Source: Pseudomonas sp. PSKL.D1 | GTDB lineage: Bacteria > Pseudomonadota > Gammaproteobacteria > Pseudomonadales > Pseudomonadaceae | Direction of reading: 5' to 3' | DNA: 64,000 bases | Assembly (NCBI RefSeq): GCF_028898945.1 | Contig: NZ_CP118607.1 | Span: 1,116,001 to 1,180,000, forward strand | Part shown: one piece after another, positions 51,742-60,571 of the stretch | Position numbering within the stretch: position 1 is the stretch's first letter | Layout: every line of letters begins with the position of its first letter | Made by a program: the position numbers and the translations under genes | The notes under the pieces: model-generated | Database searches by the model: none | What the model saw: only the letters and a program-made list of their open reading frames with translations | Told to the model about the DNA's origin: nothing

Positions 51742-53248
51742 CAGCCACGGCCCGGCGCTGCTGGCTGCGTTTACGCCAGATGCGCAGCAGCGGTAGGGTC
51801 AGCATGCAGGCTACCAGCACCCACACGCCCATGCTGATCGGGCTGGACCACAGAATGCCCAGTTCACCGTTGGAGATCGACAGCGCCCGGCGCAGGTTCT
51901 GCTCCATCAGGCCGCCGAGGATGAAGCCCAGCAGGATCGGTGACAGCGGGAAGTCCATCTTGCGCAGGATGTAGCCCATGATGCCGATGCCCACCATCAG
52001 GAACAGGTCGAAGGTGGTGGCATGCACGGCGTACACGCCGATTGCGGTGATAATTGCGATCACCGGCACCAGCGCCCAGTTCGGTACGGCGAGGATGCGG
52101 GTGAAGATGCGGATCATCGGGATGTTCAGGATCACCAGCATGATGTTGGCGATGAACAGCGAAGCGATCAGGCCCCAGACGATGTCCGGCTGTTGTTCGA
52201 ACAGCAGCGGGCCCGGGGTGATGTTGTACAAGGTCAGGGCGCCGATCATCACCGCCGTGGTACCCGAACCTGGCACACCCAGGGTCAGCATGGGCACCAG
52301 CGCGCCGCAGCAGGAGGCGCCGATGGCGGTTTCAGGCGCAGCCAGGCCACGGGCATCGCCCTTGCCGAATTTGCCTTTTTCACCGGCGATGCGCTTCTCG
52401 GTCATGTAGGCCACGGCACTGGCCAGGGTCGCACCGGCCCCCGGCAGTACGCCCATGATGAAGCCCAGCAGGCCGCAGCGAATGTTGACCACGAACACCG
52501 AGGCCGCTTCCTTGAAGTTGAACAGCATGCGCCCGGTGGCTTTGACTGCCTGGTGGCCATGGTGGGTCTTCTCCAGCAGCAGCAGGATTTCGCTGATGGA
52601 GAACAGCCCCAGTACCAGCACCACGAACTGGATGCCGTCGGCCAGGTGCACACTGTCACCGGTAAAGCGGTATACGCCGCTGTTGGCGTCGATGCCGACA
52701 GCCGAGAGGAACAGGCCAATCAGGGCGGCGATGAAGGTTTTCAGCGGCTTGTCACCGGCCATCCCTCCCAGCGCAACGATGGCGAACACCATCAGCACGA
52801 AGTACTCCGCCGGCCCGAAAGCGATGGCCCATTTGGCCAGTAGCGGGGCGAACAGCACCATGCCGCAGGTAGCAATCAGCGCGCCGATGAACGAACTCCA
52901 CGCCGACAGCGACAGTGCCACACCCGCCAGGCCGTTACGTGCCATTGGGTAGCCGTCGAGAGTGGTCATCACGGTGGAGGCTTCGCCCGGGATGTTCAAC
53001 AGGATCGAGCTGATGCGCCCGCCGTACTCGCAACCCAGGTAGACCGCCGCCAGCAGAATCAGCGCAGACTCCGGCGGCAGGCCAAGGGCGAAGGCGATGG
53101 GGATCAGCAGGGCCACGCCGTTGATCGGGCCCAGGCCCGGCAGCAGGCCAACCACGGTGCCGATCAGGGTGCCGGTGAGGGCGGTGACCAGGTTGTAGGG
53201 GCTCAGGGCGACGCCGAAGCCCTGGCCCAGGTAGCTCAAAGTATCCAT
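51734..53248 (-). CDS. tctA: Tripartite tricarboxylate transporter, large membrane subunit
   Basis: Twelve-segment permease of 504 aa. It has the TctA signatures GLLPGLGPINGVALLIPIAF near the N-terminus and LTLGVPGSGTTAVMIGALTL in the middle. With TctB and the periplasmic binder TctC it forms a secondary citrate/tricarboxylate uptake system. It lies 3 bp after tctB and overlaps the AbrB gene at its end. Confidence 0.96.
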   Translation of the reverse strand: MDTLSYLGQGFGVALSPYNLVTALTGTLIGTVVGLLPGLGPINGVALLIPIAFALGLPPESALILLAAVYLGCEYGGRISSILLNIPGEASTVMTTLDGYPMARNGLAGVALSLSAWSSFIGALIATCGMVLFAPLLAKWAIAFGPAEYFVLMVFAIVALGGMAGDKPLKTFIAALIGLFLSAVGIDANSGVYRFTGDSVHLADGIQFVVLVLGLFSISEILLLLEKTHHGHQAVKATGRMLFNFKEAASVFVVNIRCGLLGFIMGVLPGAGATLASAVAYMTEKRIAGEKGKFGKGDARGLAAPETAIGASCCGALVPMLTLGVPGSGTTAVMIGALTLYNITPGPLLFEQQPDIVWGLIASLFIANIMLVILNIPMIRIFTRILAVPNWALVPVIAIITAIGVYAVHATTFDLFLMVGIGIMGYILRKMDFPLSPILLGFILGGLMEQNLRRALSISNGELGILWSSPISMGVWVLVACMLTLPLLRIWRKRSQQRRAVADA

Positions 53249-53251
53249 GTG

Positions 53252-53710
53252 TCAGTTCTCCAGTACGCTCAGCAGGCCGAGGGGCAGGGGCACGTCCATG
53301 ACGCGGTCGAACAGCCAGTAGAGAAACACGCTCATGGCGGCCACCACGAGGGTGCTGTGCAGCCATCGGCCACCGTACAGGCGGGCCATCGGCAGGCCGA
53401 CAAGGATCGAACTGAGGATGAAACCAAGGGCCTCGAAAGTACTGGCGAAGACGATCAGCAGGCCGACGCAGGCGGCGATTTTGGTCAGGGTTTCACGGTC
53501 CAGTTCGGGCTCGTCATCCTTGCGCACGATTGGCGTAGGGCGGATGGCGAGGTACAGCAGGGCCAGGCCAAGCAGGCCAAGCATCAGCAGCGGGAAGGCG
53601 CGTGGGCCAACTGGTTCATAGGAAAAGGCAGCCTGGTAGGGCCAGGCCATTACGGCCAGGGCGGCGCACACCGCCAGCAAAACCAGTGCGAACAGGCGTT
53701 GCAGGATCAT
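53252..53710 (-). CDS. tctB: Tripartite tricarboxylate transporter, small membrane subunit
   Basis: Protein of 152 aa with four hydrophobic segments, the usual TctB size and pattern. It sits between tctC and tctA and is required with them for uptake. A REP element is placed in the gap of about 100 bp between tctC and tctB, which could set different mRNA levels for the abundant binder and the membrane subunits. Confidence 0.92.
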   Translation of the reverse strand: MILQRLFALVLLAVCAALAVMAWPYQAAFSYEPVGPRAFPLLMLGLLGLALLYLAIRPTPIVRKDDEPELDRETLTKIAACVGLLIVFASTFEALGFILSSILVGLPMARLYGGRWLHSTLVVAAMSVFLYWLFDRVMDVPLPLGLLSVLEN

Positions 53711-53748
53711 CGGGAAGTCCTCTGTCGAAAAACGACGCGGTCTTGGTC

Positions 53749-53806
53749 TGTAGGAGCGGCCTTGCCGGACCGGTCGGATCGGCGTCCCGGCGAGGCCGCT
53801 CTTACA
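53749..53806. repeat. REP element in the tctC-tctB gap
   Basis: TGTAGGAGCGGCCTTGCCGG at the left end and GCGAGGCCGCTCTTACA at the right end, with a GACCGGTCGG core between. It shares the GCCGGACCGGTCGG subtype with 16674-16804. It begins 38 bp upstream of the tctB start and ends 9 bp from the tctC stop. Confidence 0.88.
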
Positions 53807-53815
53807 CAGAGCGGC

Positions 53816-54796
53816 TTACTGGATCAGGCCGAATTCCTTGGCCAGCGCCTTGTAGTCCGCCACCTGCTTCTTCACATAACCGTCCAGCTCTTCACCGGTC
53901 ATGGCGAACGGGAACAGCTCGCGCTGGTCACGCAGCTTGGCGAAGTCCTCGGAGGCCAGCATCTTGTCGAAAGACTGCTTCCACCAGGCGTAATCCTCGT
54001 CGCTTACCTTTGGCCCGAGGTAGAAGCCACGCACCACCGGCCAGACGATGTCGTAGCCCTGTTCCTTGGCGGTGGGGATGTCCTTCATCTCCGGCTCGTC
54101 CAGGCGGTTTTCCGAGAACACGGCAAGGATGCGCATGTTGCCGCTCTGAATGTGCGGCATGGAGTCGGAAATATCGGTAGAGCCAACCTGGATGTGGCCC
54201 CCCAGCAGGGCCGTGGCGATCTCACCGCCACCTTCGAGTGCTACATAGCGCAGGTCGCGGGGGTTGATGCCGGCGGCCTTGGCAATCAGTGCAGTTTGCA
54301 TCCAGTCCTGGCTGCCTACAGTGCCGCCGGACCCGATCACGACTTTGCTCGGGTCTTTCTTCAGCGCCGCGACCAGGTCGTCGAGGGTTTTGTAGGGCGA
54401 ATCGCTTTTCACTGCGATGGCACCGTAGCTGGTGCCGACCGCCGCCAGCCATTTCACTGCATTTTCATCGAAACGGCCGAACTTGCCCTGGGCCAGGTTC
54501 AACAGCGAACCGCTGGACCAGGCTACCAAGGTGCCTGCATCCCCGGGCCGCTGAGCCACCACGGCGTTGTAGGCCACCGCGCCGACACCACCAGGCATGT
54601 AAGTGACGCGCATCGGCTTGCTGAGGATCTTCTCTTCCACCAGTGCGCTTTGCACCAGTTTGCAGGTCAGGTCGAAACCACCGCCCGGCGAGGCCGGGGC
54701 GATGCATTCAGGGCGTTTCGGTTCGGCGGCGAGGGCGTTGCCGGCCAGCAGCAGGCAGCCGGTGGCGAGGGCGAGGCGGCGCAGTGAAAAGGTCAT
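53816..54796 (-). CDS. tctC: Periplasmic tricarboxylate-binding protein
   Basis: Exported solute-binding protein of 326 aa of the TctC/BugT family, with signal peptide LRRLALATGCLLLAGNALAA. Family features are ECIAPASPGGGFDLTCKLVQ, VGSQDWMQTALIAKAAGINP and MTGEELDGYVKKQ. I chose ATG 54796 with GGAG 8 bp upstream. It lies first after the porin gene, so outer membrane entry, binding and transport are encoded in order. Confidence 0.95.
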   Translation of the reverse strand: MTFSLRRLALATGCLLLAGNALAAEPKRPECIAPASPGGGFDLTCKLVQSALVEEKILSKPMRVTYMPGGVGAVAYNAVVAQRPGDAGTLVAWSSGSLLNLAQGKFGRFDENAVKWLAAVGTSYGAIAVKSDSPYKTLDDLVAALKKDPSKVVIGSGGTVGSQDWMQTALIAKAAGINPRDLRYVALEGGGEIATALLGGHIQVGSTDISDSMPHIQSGNMRILAVFSENRLDEPEMKDIPTAKEQGYDIVWPVVRGFYLGPKVSDEDYAWWKQSFDKMLASEDFAKLRDQRELFPFAMTGEELDGYVKKQVADYKALAKEFGLIQ

Positions 54797-54827
54797 CGTC
54801 AATCTCCGTGAGCGTTGTTGTTATGGG

Positions 54828-56117
54828 TTACCACAGGGCGACGCTGTAGCTCACCAGCAGCCGCACCTCGTCCGCGTCGCGGGCGAAGTTGGAGCGGAAG
54901 GTGGCGTTACGCAGGCGCACGGCGACGTTTTTCAACGGGCCGCTTTGTACCACGTACTTGAACTCGGTGTTGCGCTCCCATTCCTTGCCCTCGCTGCCAT
55001 CGGCGCGGCTGACGTTGTCGCCGTTGATGTAGCGGGTCATGAAGGTCAGGCCTGGGATGCCGAGGGCGGCGAAGTTGTAGTCGTAGCGCACTTGCCAGGA
55101 GCGCTCATCGGCACCGGCGAAGTCGTTGATCTGCACGAAGTTGACCAGGTACGGGTCGGCGCCGTCGACGTATGGGAACGCGCTGTCGCCGGACAGGTGC
55201 TGATAGGCAGCACTCACCTTGTGCCCGCCCAGCGCGTAGCTGAGCATGCCGTTGACGGTGGTGTTGTCGATGTTGCCAGCCTTGGCCGCGCCCTGGTCGT
55301 CGCTCATTGCCAGGCGCAGGTCGGCGCCGAAGGTGCCCGGGCCCCACGGTTGGGTGGCAAGCATGCCGAGGAAGTGCTGGCGATAGATATCATCGAGCTG
55401 GGCGTAGTGATAGCTGCCGGTGATGCGGTCGGTGAACTTGTAGTCCAGGCCCGCCAGGTCGAAGTTGTCGGCCGTGAACGTGCCGCCGAAGCGGCCGTTC
55501 TTGTTGTTGAGGGCCAGGTCTTCCCAGTTGGTGTCGTTGCGGTCCTTGGCCTTTTCCAGGCGCCCGCCCGTGAAGGTTAGGTTCTTGATCTCGTTGGAGG
55601 TCAGCAGGCCGCCTTCGAAGGTTTGCGGCAGGATGCGCCCGTCGTTGGGCTGCAGGGTTGGCAATTCAGGCATCAGCGTGCCGACCTTCAGTTCGGTCTT
55701 GGAAACCTTGATCTTGCCGGTCAGGCCAAGCTTGGAGTATTCGTCGGCAGCCTTGCCGTCGTCATGGGTGGGCAGCAGGCCGGTGTCGGTGCGGTCGGGG
55801 CTGGAGTCGAGTTTGACGCCCAGCATGCCCAACGCGTCCAGGCCAAAACCCACGGTGCCATCGGTGTAGCCGGACTCGAAATTGAGCATGAAGCCCTGGG
55901 CCCATTCGTCGCGCTTGGATTGCTGCGCGCTGGTGCCGTCGCGGAAGTCGCGGTTGAAGTACATGTTGCGGGTTTCGAAGGTGGCCGTGCTGTCTTCGAA
56001 GAAGGCGGCCTGGCTCATCGGGGCGACACCGGCAAGCGCGAGTGCACTGGCGATGGCAGAAGGGCGTGCGGACAGGGAACGGCTAGGCGCAAGCGCCTGA
56101 GGCTGCGATGACAGCAT
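54828..56117 (-). CDS. opdH: OprD-family porin for tricarboxylates (OpdH-like)
   Basis: Outer membrane channel of 429 aa. After a signal peptide (AIASALALAGVAPMSQA) comes AFFEDSTATFETRNMYFNRD, a typical OprD N-terminus. It is directly upstream of tctCBA and divergent from tctDE, the same arrangement as opdH in P. aeruginosa, where the porin admits cis-aconitate and citrate. It is a paralogue of the porin at 8379-9632. ATG 56117 has GGAG upstream. Confidence 0.9.
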   Translation of the reverse strand: MLSSQPQALAPSRSLSARPSAIASALALAGVAPMSQAAFFEDSTATFETRNMYFNRDFRDGTSAQQSKRDEWAQGFMLNFESGYTDGTVGFGLDALGMLGVKLDSSPDRTDTGLLPTHDDGKAADEYSKLGLTGKIKVSKTELKVGTLMPELPTLQPNDGRILPQTFEGGLLTSNEIKNLTFTGGRLEKAKDRNDTNWEDLALNNKNGRFGGTFTADNFDLAGLDYKFTDRITGSYHYAQLDDIYRQHFLGMLATQPWGPGTFGADLRLAMSDDQGAAKAGNIDNTTVNGMLSYALGGHKVSAAYQHLSGDSAFPYVDGADPYLVNFVQINDFAGADERSWQVRYDYNFAALGIPGLTFMTRYINGDNVSRADGSEGKEWERNTEFKYVVQSGPLKNVAVRLRNATFRSNFARDADEVRLLVSYSVALW

Positions 56118-56202
56118 CGGGATGACTCCGTTTATTATTCTTGTTCGATGCACCTTGCTGGTGCTTATTTCGGCGCGTGGAGCGACCGTGGTGCGATGCT
56201 AG

Positions 56203-56246
56203 GTAACGAACCTTTCGCTAACCTTTCAGCGCGAAAGGTTTGTTAC
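56203..56246. promoter_or_regulatory. Long inverted repeat between opdH and tctD
   Basis: Arms GTAACGAACCTTTCGC (56203-56218) and GCGAAAGGTTTGTTAC (56231-56246) pair at 15 of 16 positions. ACCTTTC is repeated inside the 12-bp centre (56221-56227), giving a half-site array. It is 86 bp upstream of opdH and 71 bp upstream of tctD, the expected place for TctD binding. Confidence 0.7.
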
Positions 56247-56316
56247 AAGGGGCTTCACAGGCCTTGCGACAGCGGTACACTCCGCGCCACTGCCCCACCC
56301 GAGCTGGGAGAAATCG

Positions 56317-56988
56317 ATGCGTGTGTTGTTGGTCGAAGACCACCTGCCACTGGCCGAAAGCGTGGCTCAGGCCCTCAAAAGCCATGGTTTGACCGTGGAT
56401 GTATTGCACGACGGCGTGGCCGCCGACCTGGCCCTGGCCAGTGAGGAATATGCCGTTGCCGTGCTGGATGTGGGCCTGCCGCGCATGGACGGTTTTGAAG
56501 TGCTGGCGCGCCTGCGTAGCCGCGGCAAGACGGTGCCGGTGCTGATGTTGACCGCCCGCAGCGACGTCAAGGACCGGGTGCACGGCCTTAACCTGGGGGC
56601 CGACGACTACCTGGCGAAGCCGTTTGAACTCACCGAGCTTGAAGCCCGTGTCAAAGCGTTGCTGCGCCGCAGTGTGCTGGGCGGCGAGCGCCAGCAGCGT
56701 TGCGGCCCGTTGGTTTACGACCTCGACACCCGGCGTTTCAGCTTGGGCGAAGACAACCTCACGCTGACTTCCCGCGAGCAAAGCGTGCTCGAAGCGCTGA
56801 TCGCTCGCCCCGGGCGGGTGATGAGCAAGGAGCAGCTCGCTGCCCAGGTGTTTGGGCTGGACGAAGAAGCCAGCCCCGATGCGATCGAAATCTACATCCA
56901 TCGCCTGCGCAAGAAACTCGACGGCCACCCGGTGGCCATCGTGACTTTCCGCGGCCTGGGCTATTTGCTCGAGCACCGCGATGCGTGA
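56317..56988 (+). CDS. tctD: Response regulator TctD
   Basis: OmpR-family regulator of 223 aa. The receiver domain has phosphoacceptor D51 in VLDVGLPRMDGF. The winged helix covers about residues 130-220 (SREQSVLEALIARPGRVMSK, then DAIEIYIHRLRKKL). It probably activates opdH-tctCBA from the intergenic inverted repeat. It overlaps tctE by 8 bp. In P. aeruginosa TctD/TctE respond to citrate and isocitrate; that is applied here by position. Confidence 0.92.
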   Translation: MRVLLVEDHLPLAESVAQALKSHGLTVDVLHDGVAADLALASEEYAVAVLDVGLPRMDGFEVLARLRSRGKTVPVLMLTARSDVKDRVHGLNLGADDYLAKPFELTELEARVKALLRRSVLGGERQQRCGPLVYDLDTRRFSLGEDNLTLTSREQSVLEALIARPGRVMSKEQLAAQVFGLDEEASPDAIEIYIHRLRKKLDGHPVAIVTFRGLGYLLEHRDA

Positions 56989-58360
56989 CAACGGCAGCCT
57001 GCGCGGTCGGCTGCTGGGCAACCTTGCGCTGCTGCTGGTGGTGCTGATGCTGGCCAGCGGCCTGAGTGCCTACTGGAACGGGCGTGAGGCCGCTGATACC
57101 GCCTACGACCGTACCTTGCTGGCTTCAGCCAGGACGATCGCCGCGGGCCTGTCGCAGCGCGACGGCACGTTGAGCGCCGATGTACCGTACGTGGCACTGG
57201 ATACGTTCGCCTACGACAGTGCCGGGCGCATCTACTACCAGGTGCTGGATATCAACCAAAAGCTGATCTCCGGCTACGAAAAGCTCCCGCCGCCGCCGCC
57301 GGGCACCCCGCGCACCGATGATTACCCTGCATTGGCGCGCTTTTACGATGCGACTTACCTCGGCCAGGACGTGCGGGTGGTCAGCCTGCTCAAGGCCGTG
57401 ACCGAGCCGAACATGAACGGCATGGCCGAAATCCGCGTGGCCGAAACCGAAGAGGCGCGGGTGCGCATGGCCCGCGGCTTGATGGCCGACACACTGCTAC
57501 GCCTGGGCATGCTGGCGCTCGGCGCGTTGGTGATGGTCTGGTTTGCGGTGAGCGCGGCGCTGCGACCACTGGAGCGCCTGCGTACGGCGGTGGAGGAGCG
57601 CCAGCCGGATGACCTGCGTGCACTGCCGGTCGTGCAGGTACAGCGTGAGCTGGACCCGTTGGTGCGCGCCCTGAACCACTTCACCGAGCGCTTGCGCGGG
57701 CAGTTCGAGCGGCAGGCTCAATTCATTGCCGAGGCTGCCCATGAACTGCGTACCCCCTTGGCTGCACTCAAGGCCCGGGTGGAACTGGGGTTGCGTTCGC
57801 AGCAGCCTGACGAGTGGCGGCAAACGCTCGAATCTGCAGCCCAGGGCACAGATCGCCTGACTCACTTGGCTAACCAGCTGTTATCGCTTGCGCGGGTGGA
57901 AAACGGTGCCCGGGCGATTGCCGAAGGTGGTGCGCAGCGCCTGGACTTGAGCCAGCTTGCCCGTGAACTGGGTATGGCGATGGCACCGTTGGCCTACAAC
58001 CGGGGGGTGGCATTGGCGCTGGAGGCCGAGGCGCCGGTGTGGCTCAAAGGCGAGCCGACTTTGCTCAACGAATTGCTCAGCAACCTGGTGGATAACGCAT
58101 TGGCCCATACGCCATCGGGTGGCAACGTGATCCTGCGTGTGCTCGCGCCTGCGCTACTTGAGGTGGAGGATGATGGGCCGGGTATTCCCGAAGACGAGCG
58201 TGAACGGGTGTTCGAGCGATTCTACCGGCGTAGTGCACAGGGGAGCGGCCTTGGGCTGGCCATTGTGGGGGAAATCTGCCGGGCACATCTGGCGCAGATC
58301 AGCCTGCATGACGGGGAGAAGGGCGGGTTGAAGGTTCGGGTGAGTTTCATTGCGGATTGA
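56981..58360 (+). CDS. tctE: Sensor histidine kinase TctE
   Basis: Kinase of 459 aa. TM1 lies about residues 12-31, a periplasmic domain 35-165 (TctE-N type, with the proline run LPPPPPGTP), TM2 about 172-193, then HAMP. HisKA has FIAEAAHELRTPLAALKARV (H254). The ATPase domain ends with SGLGLAIVGEICRAH. It overlaps tctD at its start, giving co-translation of the pair. Confidence 0.92.
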   Translation: MRDNGSLRGRLLGNLALLLVVLMLASGLSAYWNGREAADTAYDRTLLASARTIAAGLSQRDGTLSADVPYVALDTFAYDSAGRIYYQVLDINQKLISGYEKLPPPPPGTPRTDDYPALARFYDATYLGQDVRVVSLLKAVTEPNMNGMAEIRVAETEEARVRMARGLMADTLLRLGMLALGALVMVWFAVSAALRPLERLRTAVEERQPDDLRALPVVQVQRELDPLVRALNHFTERLRGQFERQAQFIAEAAHELRTPLAALKARVELGLRSQQPDEWRQTLESAAQGTDRLTHLANQLLSLARVENGARAIAEGGAQRLDLSQLARELGMAMAPLAYNRGVALALEAEAPVWLKGEPTLLNELLSNLVDNALAHTPSGGNVILRVLAPALLEVEDDGPGIPEDERERVFERFYRRSAQGSGLGLAIVGEICRAHLAQISLHDGEKGGLKVRVSFIAD

Positions 58361-58409
58361 CGGTTAGCCGTGCGGAATTTCCCGAGACGAAACCCGCACG
58401 GGCATCACT

Positions 58410-59219
58410 CTATCCGCGCAACATGCTCCGCGCTTCCAGCAGTTCGCCCATCTCCAGTTCCGTACCGAAAGGCAGCCCCAGATGCCGGTAGGCCGGCAGC
58501 GCCGCCAACGGCCGGTTACGCCCTCGCAGGCTGATGCAGCGGGCAATCTGCACCACATCGATGTAGTCGACCTTGTCGGTTTGGCGGTCCAGGTCCTGCA
58601 CTTGGCTGGGCAGGTTCACCAACTGCTCCGGAAACTCCCAGGACGAAAGGATTTTGTCACCAAGCACGGGCTGAATCTGCTCGATCACATAGTGCAGGCA
58701 CACCGGGTCGGAAAGCAGCTCATTGTGCTCTTCGGCATAGATCAGCACGGGCAGGGCGCCGATCTGATTCACCAACCCGCCAAGGGTTGCCTGGTCTGGT
58801 TTGAGCTGAGTGTAGCGACGGCACAACTCGTAGCTGATACCGGCAACTTCCAGGCTGTTGGCCCAGATATCCCGCAACTTTTGCTCTACAGCCGGCGAGC
58901 GAGCATGGAAAATCTGCTCGATCACCAGGCCGATCGCCAGGTTGCAACTGTAGTTGATCCCCAGTCGCGTGATGGCAGTGTGCAGGTCCGTGACTTCTAC
59001 CGCCGCGCGCAACAGGGGGCTGTTGACCACTTTGATCAGGCGCGCTGACAGCGCAGCGTCGCGGCCGATCACCTTGCTCAACGCGGCAACGCTGATTTCG
59101 CTGTCTTCGGCGGCCTCGCGGATGCTCAAGGCAACCTCGGGCAGCGTCGGCAGGACCAGGTCATCGTTGTCGATGGCGGCAAGCAACTGCGCTTGGACCA
59201 TCTCGGCCAGCTTGTTCAT
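58410..59219 (-). CDS. HDOD-domain protein
   Basis: Protein of 269 aa made of one HDOD domain: LPTLPEVALSIREAAEDSEI, then VIGRDAALSARLIKVVNSPL, then LGINYSCNLAIGLVIEQIFH. HDOD domains look like HD phosphohydrolases but have lost the H-D metal ligands; here the usual HDIG site reads GLVNQIG. They act in signalling as protein-binding modules. No output domain is attached. It ends 23 bp upstream of ygfZ's stop on the same strand. Role unknown. Confidence 0.88.
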   Translation of the reverse strand: MNKLAEMVQAQLLAAIDNDDLVLPTLPEVALSIREAAEDSEISVAALSKVIGRDAALSARLIKVVNSPLLRAAVEVTDLHTAITRLGINYSCNLAIGLVIEQIFHARSPAVEQKLRDIWANSLEVAGISYELCRRYTQLKPDQATLGGLVNQIGALPVLIYAEEHNELLSDPVCLHYVIEQIQPVLGDKILSSWEFPEQLVNLPSQVQDLDRQTDKVDYIDVVQIARCISLRGRNRPLAALPAYRHLGLPFGTELEMGELLEARSMLRG

Positions 59220-59241
59220 GGACTTCTCTACTGCAAAGGTG

Positions 59242-60183
59242 TCAGCGCTGGATTTCTCGATCGCGGTCCAGTTCGTATGGCAGGTCGAGTACCTGCAGGC
59301 TTGGCCCTTCCAGGCTGCCCAAGTGCAGCTTGCCGCTTTCCACGGCCTCGGCGCTCAATACTGCGAGCAGTTCACAGCCAAGGGCCGCGTTTGCGGCGAT
59401 CACCACTTCACCCACCGACGAGCCATGAACCGGCGAGAAAATCTCGGTGGCTGGCGTTGGGGCCTCGCACGCATCGAGCGCCAGGCGATATTGCCGGCGC
59501 TTGAGCTTGCCCAGGTACTGCATGCGGGCAACGATTTCCTGGCCGGTATAGCAGCCCTTCTTGAAACTTACGCCATCGACCGCCTGCAAGTTGATCATCT
59601 GGGGGATGAAGAGTTCGCGAGTCGGGCCCATGACCTGACCGATGCCCGCACGTACCTGCCCCAGCAGCCAGTCGTTCAGTGGCGCTTCGGGCAATGCAGC
59701 GGCCAGTTTCTCACGAACCGTTGCAGCAACCTCGGCAGGGGCCCACAGCTCGGCGCGGCCTTCGGAGACGGTGATGGCAATCAATCCGTCCTGGCGCACG
59801 GTGGAGCCGGCGTGTTCAGGCAGGGCCAGGCCCAACGCTTGCAAAACATCAGCACCGCCCTGCAAGCCAAAACGTGCCCATGCCGCGCTTTCGTCAGCCA
59901 GCGTGGCCTTGGAGAACACGGCGTACTTCTTCAGGTCGGCCAGTTGCGGCTCAAGCAGCTCGCTGGCCATTGCCAGCAGGTAACCGTTGCCTTCGGGCAA
60001 GATTCGGAAGCTCGACTGCATGCGCCCCTTGACCATGCAGCGTGCGCCAAGGCTGGCATGCTCCTGGCTCAGGTAGTTGATATTGCAGGTCAACTGACCC
60101 TGCAGGAACTTGCCGGCATCGGAGCCGCGGACGGCGAGGATGCCCTCATGGGACAGAGGGCAGAAGAAAGCGGAATCGGCCAT
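59242..60183 (-). CDS. ygfZ: Folate-binding Fe-S cluster maintenance protein YgfZ
   Basis: Tetrahydrofolate-dependent protein of 313 aa of the GcvT-like family that helps repair or assemble certain Fe-S enzymes. The signature K-G-C-Y-T-G-Q-E is present in VSFKKGCYTGQEIVARMQYL with the redox cysteine. It is divergent from sdhE; this ygfZ-sdhE-ygfX neighbourhood is common in gammaproteobacteria. Confidence 0.94.
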   Translation of the reverse strand: MADSAFFCPLSHEGILAVRGSDAGKFLQGQLTCNINYLSQEHASLGARCMVKGRMQSSFRILPEGNGYLLAMASELLEPQLADLKKYAVFSKATLADESAAWARFGLQGGADVLQALGLALPEHAGSTVRQDGLIAITVSEGRAELWAPAEVAATVREKLAAALPEAPLNDWLLGQVRAGIGQVMGPTRELFIPQMINLQAVDGVSFKKGCYTGQEIVARMQYLGKLKRRQYRLALDACEAPTPATEIFSPVHGSSVGEVVIAANAALGCELLAVLSAEAVESGKLHLGSLEGPSLQVLDLPYELDRDREIQR

Positions 60184-60316
60184 GGGTGATCGCGGTGGCT
60201 AAAGACTGGCGGCCATCATAGAACGCCAGTAACAAAATAGGTAGGTGACTAGACCAACGCCCGGTGTCGCGTGCCCGGTTGCGCGGTATACTGCGCGACC
60301 ATTCGAGGAGGGCCCC

Positions 60317-60571
60317 ATGGTCGAACAAACTGAACTCAACCGGCTTTTCTGGCATAGCCGCCGTGGCATGCTTGAGCTGGACGTGCTGCTGGTGCCATTC
60401 ACTCAAGAGGTCTACCCGACCCTGAGCGAAGCCGACCGCGAACTGTATGTGCGCCTGCTGAGCTGCGAGGATCAGGACATGTTCGGCTGGTTCATGGAGC
60501 GCACCGAGTCCGAAGACCCGGAACTGCAGCGCATGGTCCGCATCATCCTGGACCGTGTCCAGCCCAAGTAA
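60317..60571 (+). CDS. sdhE: FAD assembly factor SdhE
   Basis: Small protein of 84 aa that promotes covalent flavinylation of succinate dehydrogenase (SdhA) and fumarate reductase. The functional R-G-x-x-E motif is in [15 protein letters not shown]. Length is standard. ATG 60317 has GAGGAGG upstream. Its last 17 bp overlap ygfX. The nearby nadB encodes another FAD enzyme of the same superfamily. Confidence 0.95.
   Translation: MVEQTELNRLFWHSRRGMLELDVLLVPFTQEVYPTLSEADRELYVRLLSCEDQDMFGWFMERTESEDPELQRMVRIILDRVQPK

Noticed and set aside
53249..54787. 512-codon open frame on the plus strand opposite tctB and tctC
   Set aside because: Runs through a REP element and two real genes on the other strand; artefact of GC-rich coding.
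58368..58401. CCGTGCGG/CCGCACGG hairpin as the tctE terminator
   Set aside because: The 18-nt loop and the absence of a T-run make it too weak to call.
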